From positions 68,745,135 to 68,809,134 of the forward strand of contig JASEVX010000003.1 of the NCBI GenBank assembly GCA_031761405.1: DNA of 64,000 nt. The letters run 5' to 3'. Origin of the DNA: Serripes groenlandicus (lineage: Eukaryota; Mollusca; Bivalvia; Cardiida; Cardiidae). How positions within the stretch are numbered: the first letter of the stretch is position 1; every line of letters starts with the position of its first letter. The notes beneath the pieces were generated by a model. The model did not search any database and had not been told where the DNA came from. It saw only the letters and a program-made list of their open reading frames with translations. Below are positions 63,931 to 64,000 of the stretch, piece after piece. Both the position numbers and the translations under genes were made by a program.

Positions 63931-64000
63931 TGTGTACTTTAAGGCTTATGTATTCAATTTTCTTCTATTTTTCTATAATATTAATTTGTTCAAATCAAAA

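Overview
This window looks like AT-rich, intron-containing nuclear DNA from an invertebrate, most likely a bivalve mollusc. The evidence is: pearl/HINE-type non-autonomous Helitron-like elements (tandem ~160-bp cores, tetranucleotide microsatellite, subterminal inverted repeats, terminal hairpin); several LINE lineages with intact or decayed reverse transcriptase (RT); tRNA-derived SINEs; very large minisatellites; and GT-AG spliced exons separated by kilobase introns. No bacterial operons, rRNA, canonical tRNA genes or CRISPR arrays were seen. Most long open frames are either LINE proteins or translations of minisatellites.

Only two sets of exons look like conventional genes. (1) A WSCD-like sulfotransferase lies on the minus strand. 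Three phase-compatible exons (35085-35019, 30700-30473, 28196-27856) cover the PAPS-binding loop, the 3'-phosphate motif and the C-terminus, and upstream exons were not found. (2) On the plus strand, three phase-compatible exons (about 13527-13646, 14425-14546, 15655-15844) encode the HTH/linker part and the start of the catalytic core of an integrase-like protein of the type common in fish and invertebrates (Pfam 'integrase core domain', PF24764-like). The rest of its catalytic core was not located.

Layout: 0.5-2.1 kb, LINE C-terminal remnant; 2.2-3.9 kb, two related terminal-inverted-repeat MITEs; 4.9-5.5 kb, LINE-like 3' tail; 6.0-6.95 kb, duplicated palindromic element; 8.15-8.5 kb, dispersed HINE-core repeat; 9.1-9.5 and 12.15-13.14 kb, GTATAC/GATACA minisatellite flanking a 36-bp minisatellite (9.83-11.48 kb) and a decayed Ginger/KRBA2-like integrase (11.48-12.14 kb); 13.5-15.8 kb, integrase-like exons; 15.9-16.1 kb, SINE; 16.6-16.9 kb, 70-bp inverted repeat; 18-21 kb, minisatellites and a MITE; 21.9-26.6 kb, HINEs, one nested in a LINE; 27.8-35.1 kb, sulfotransferase gene with LINE fragments and minisatellites in its introns; 35.4-37.9 kb, HINEs; 39.5-45.9 kb, a complete, open 6.33-kb LINE; 46-48 kb, HINE fragments and a MITE; 51.1-54.4 kb, a 31-bp satellite; 54.4-56.2 kb, a foldback-rich repeat; 56.7-62.7 kb, a second, broken copy of the LINE inserted in a HINE-core array; 63.4-64 kb, LINE C-terminus.

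The two long LINEs are the centrepiece. Both have 13-14-bp target-site duplications, the same 5' hairpin end and a (CATT)n tail. They are nearly identical at their two ends but clearly divergent over a ~2-kb middle block, which suggests mosaic ancestry. I found no convincing evidence of a wholly new biological system. The most interesting material is the nesting and mosaic history of the mobile elements.
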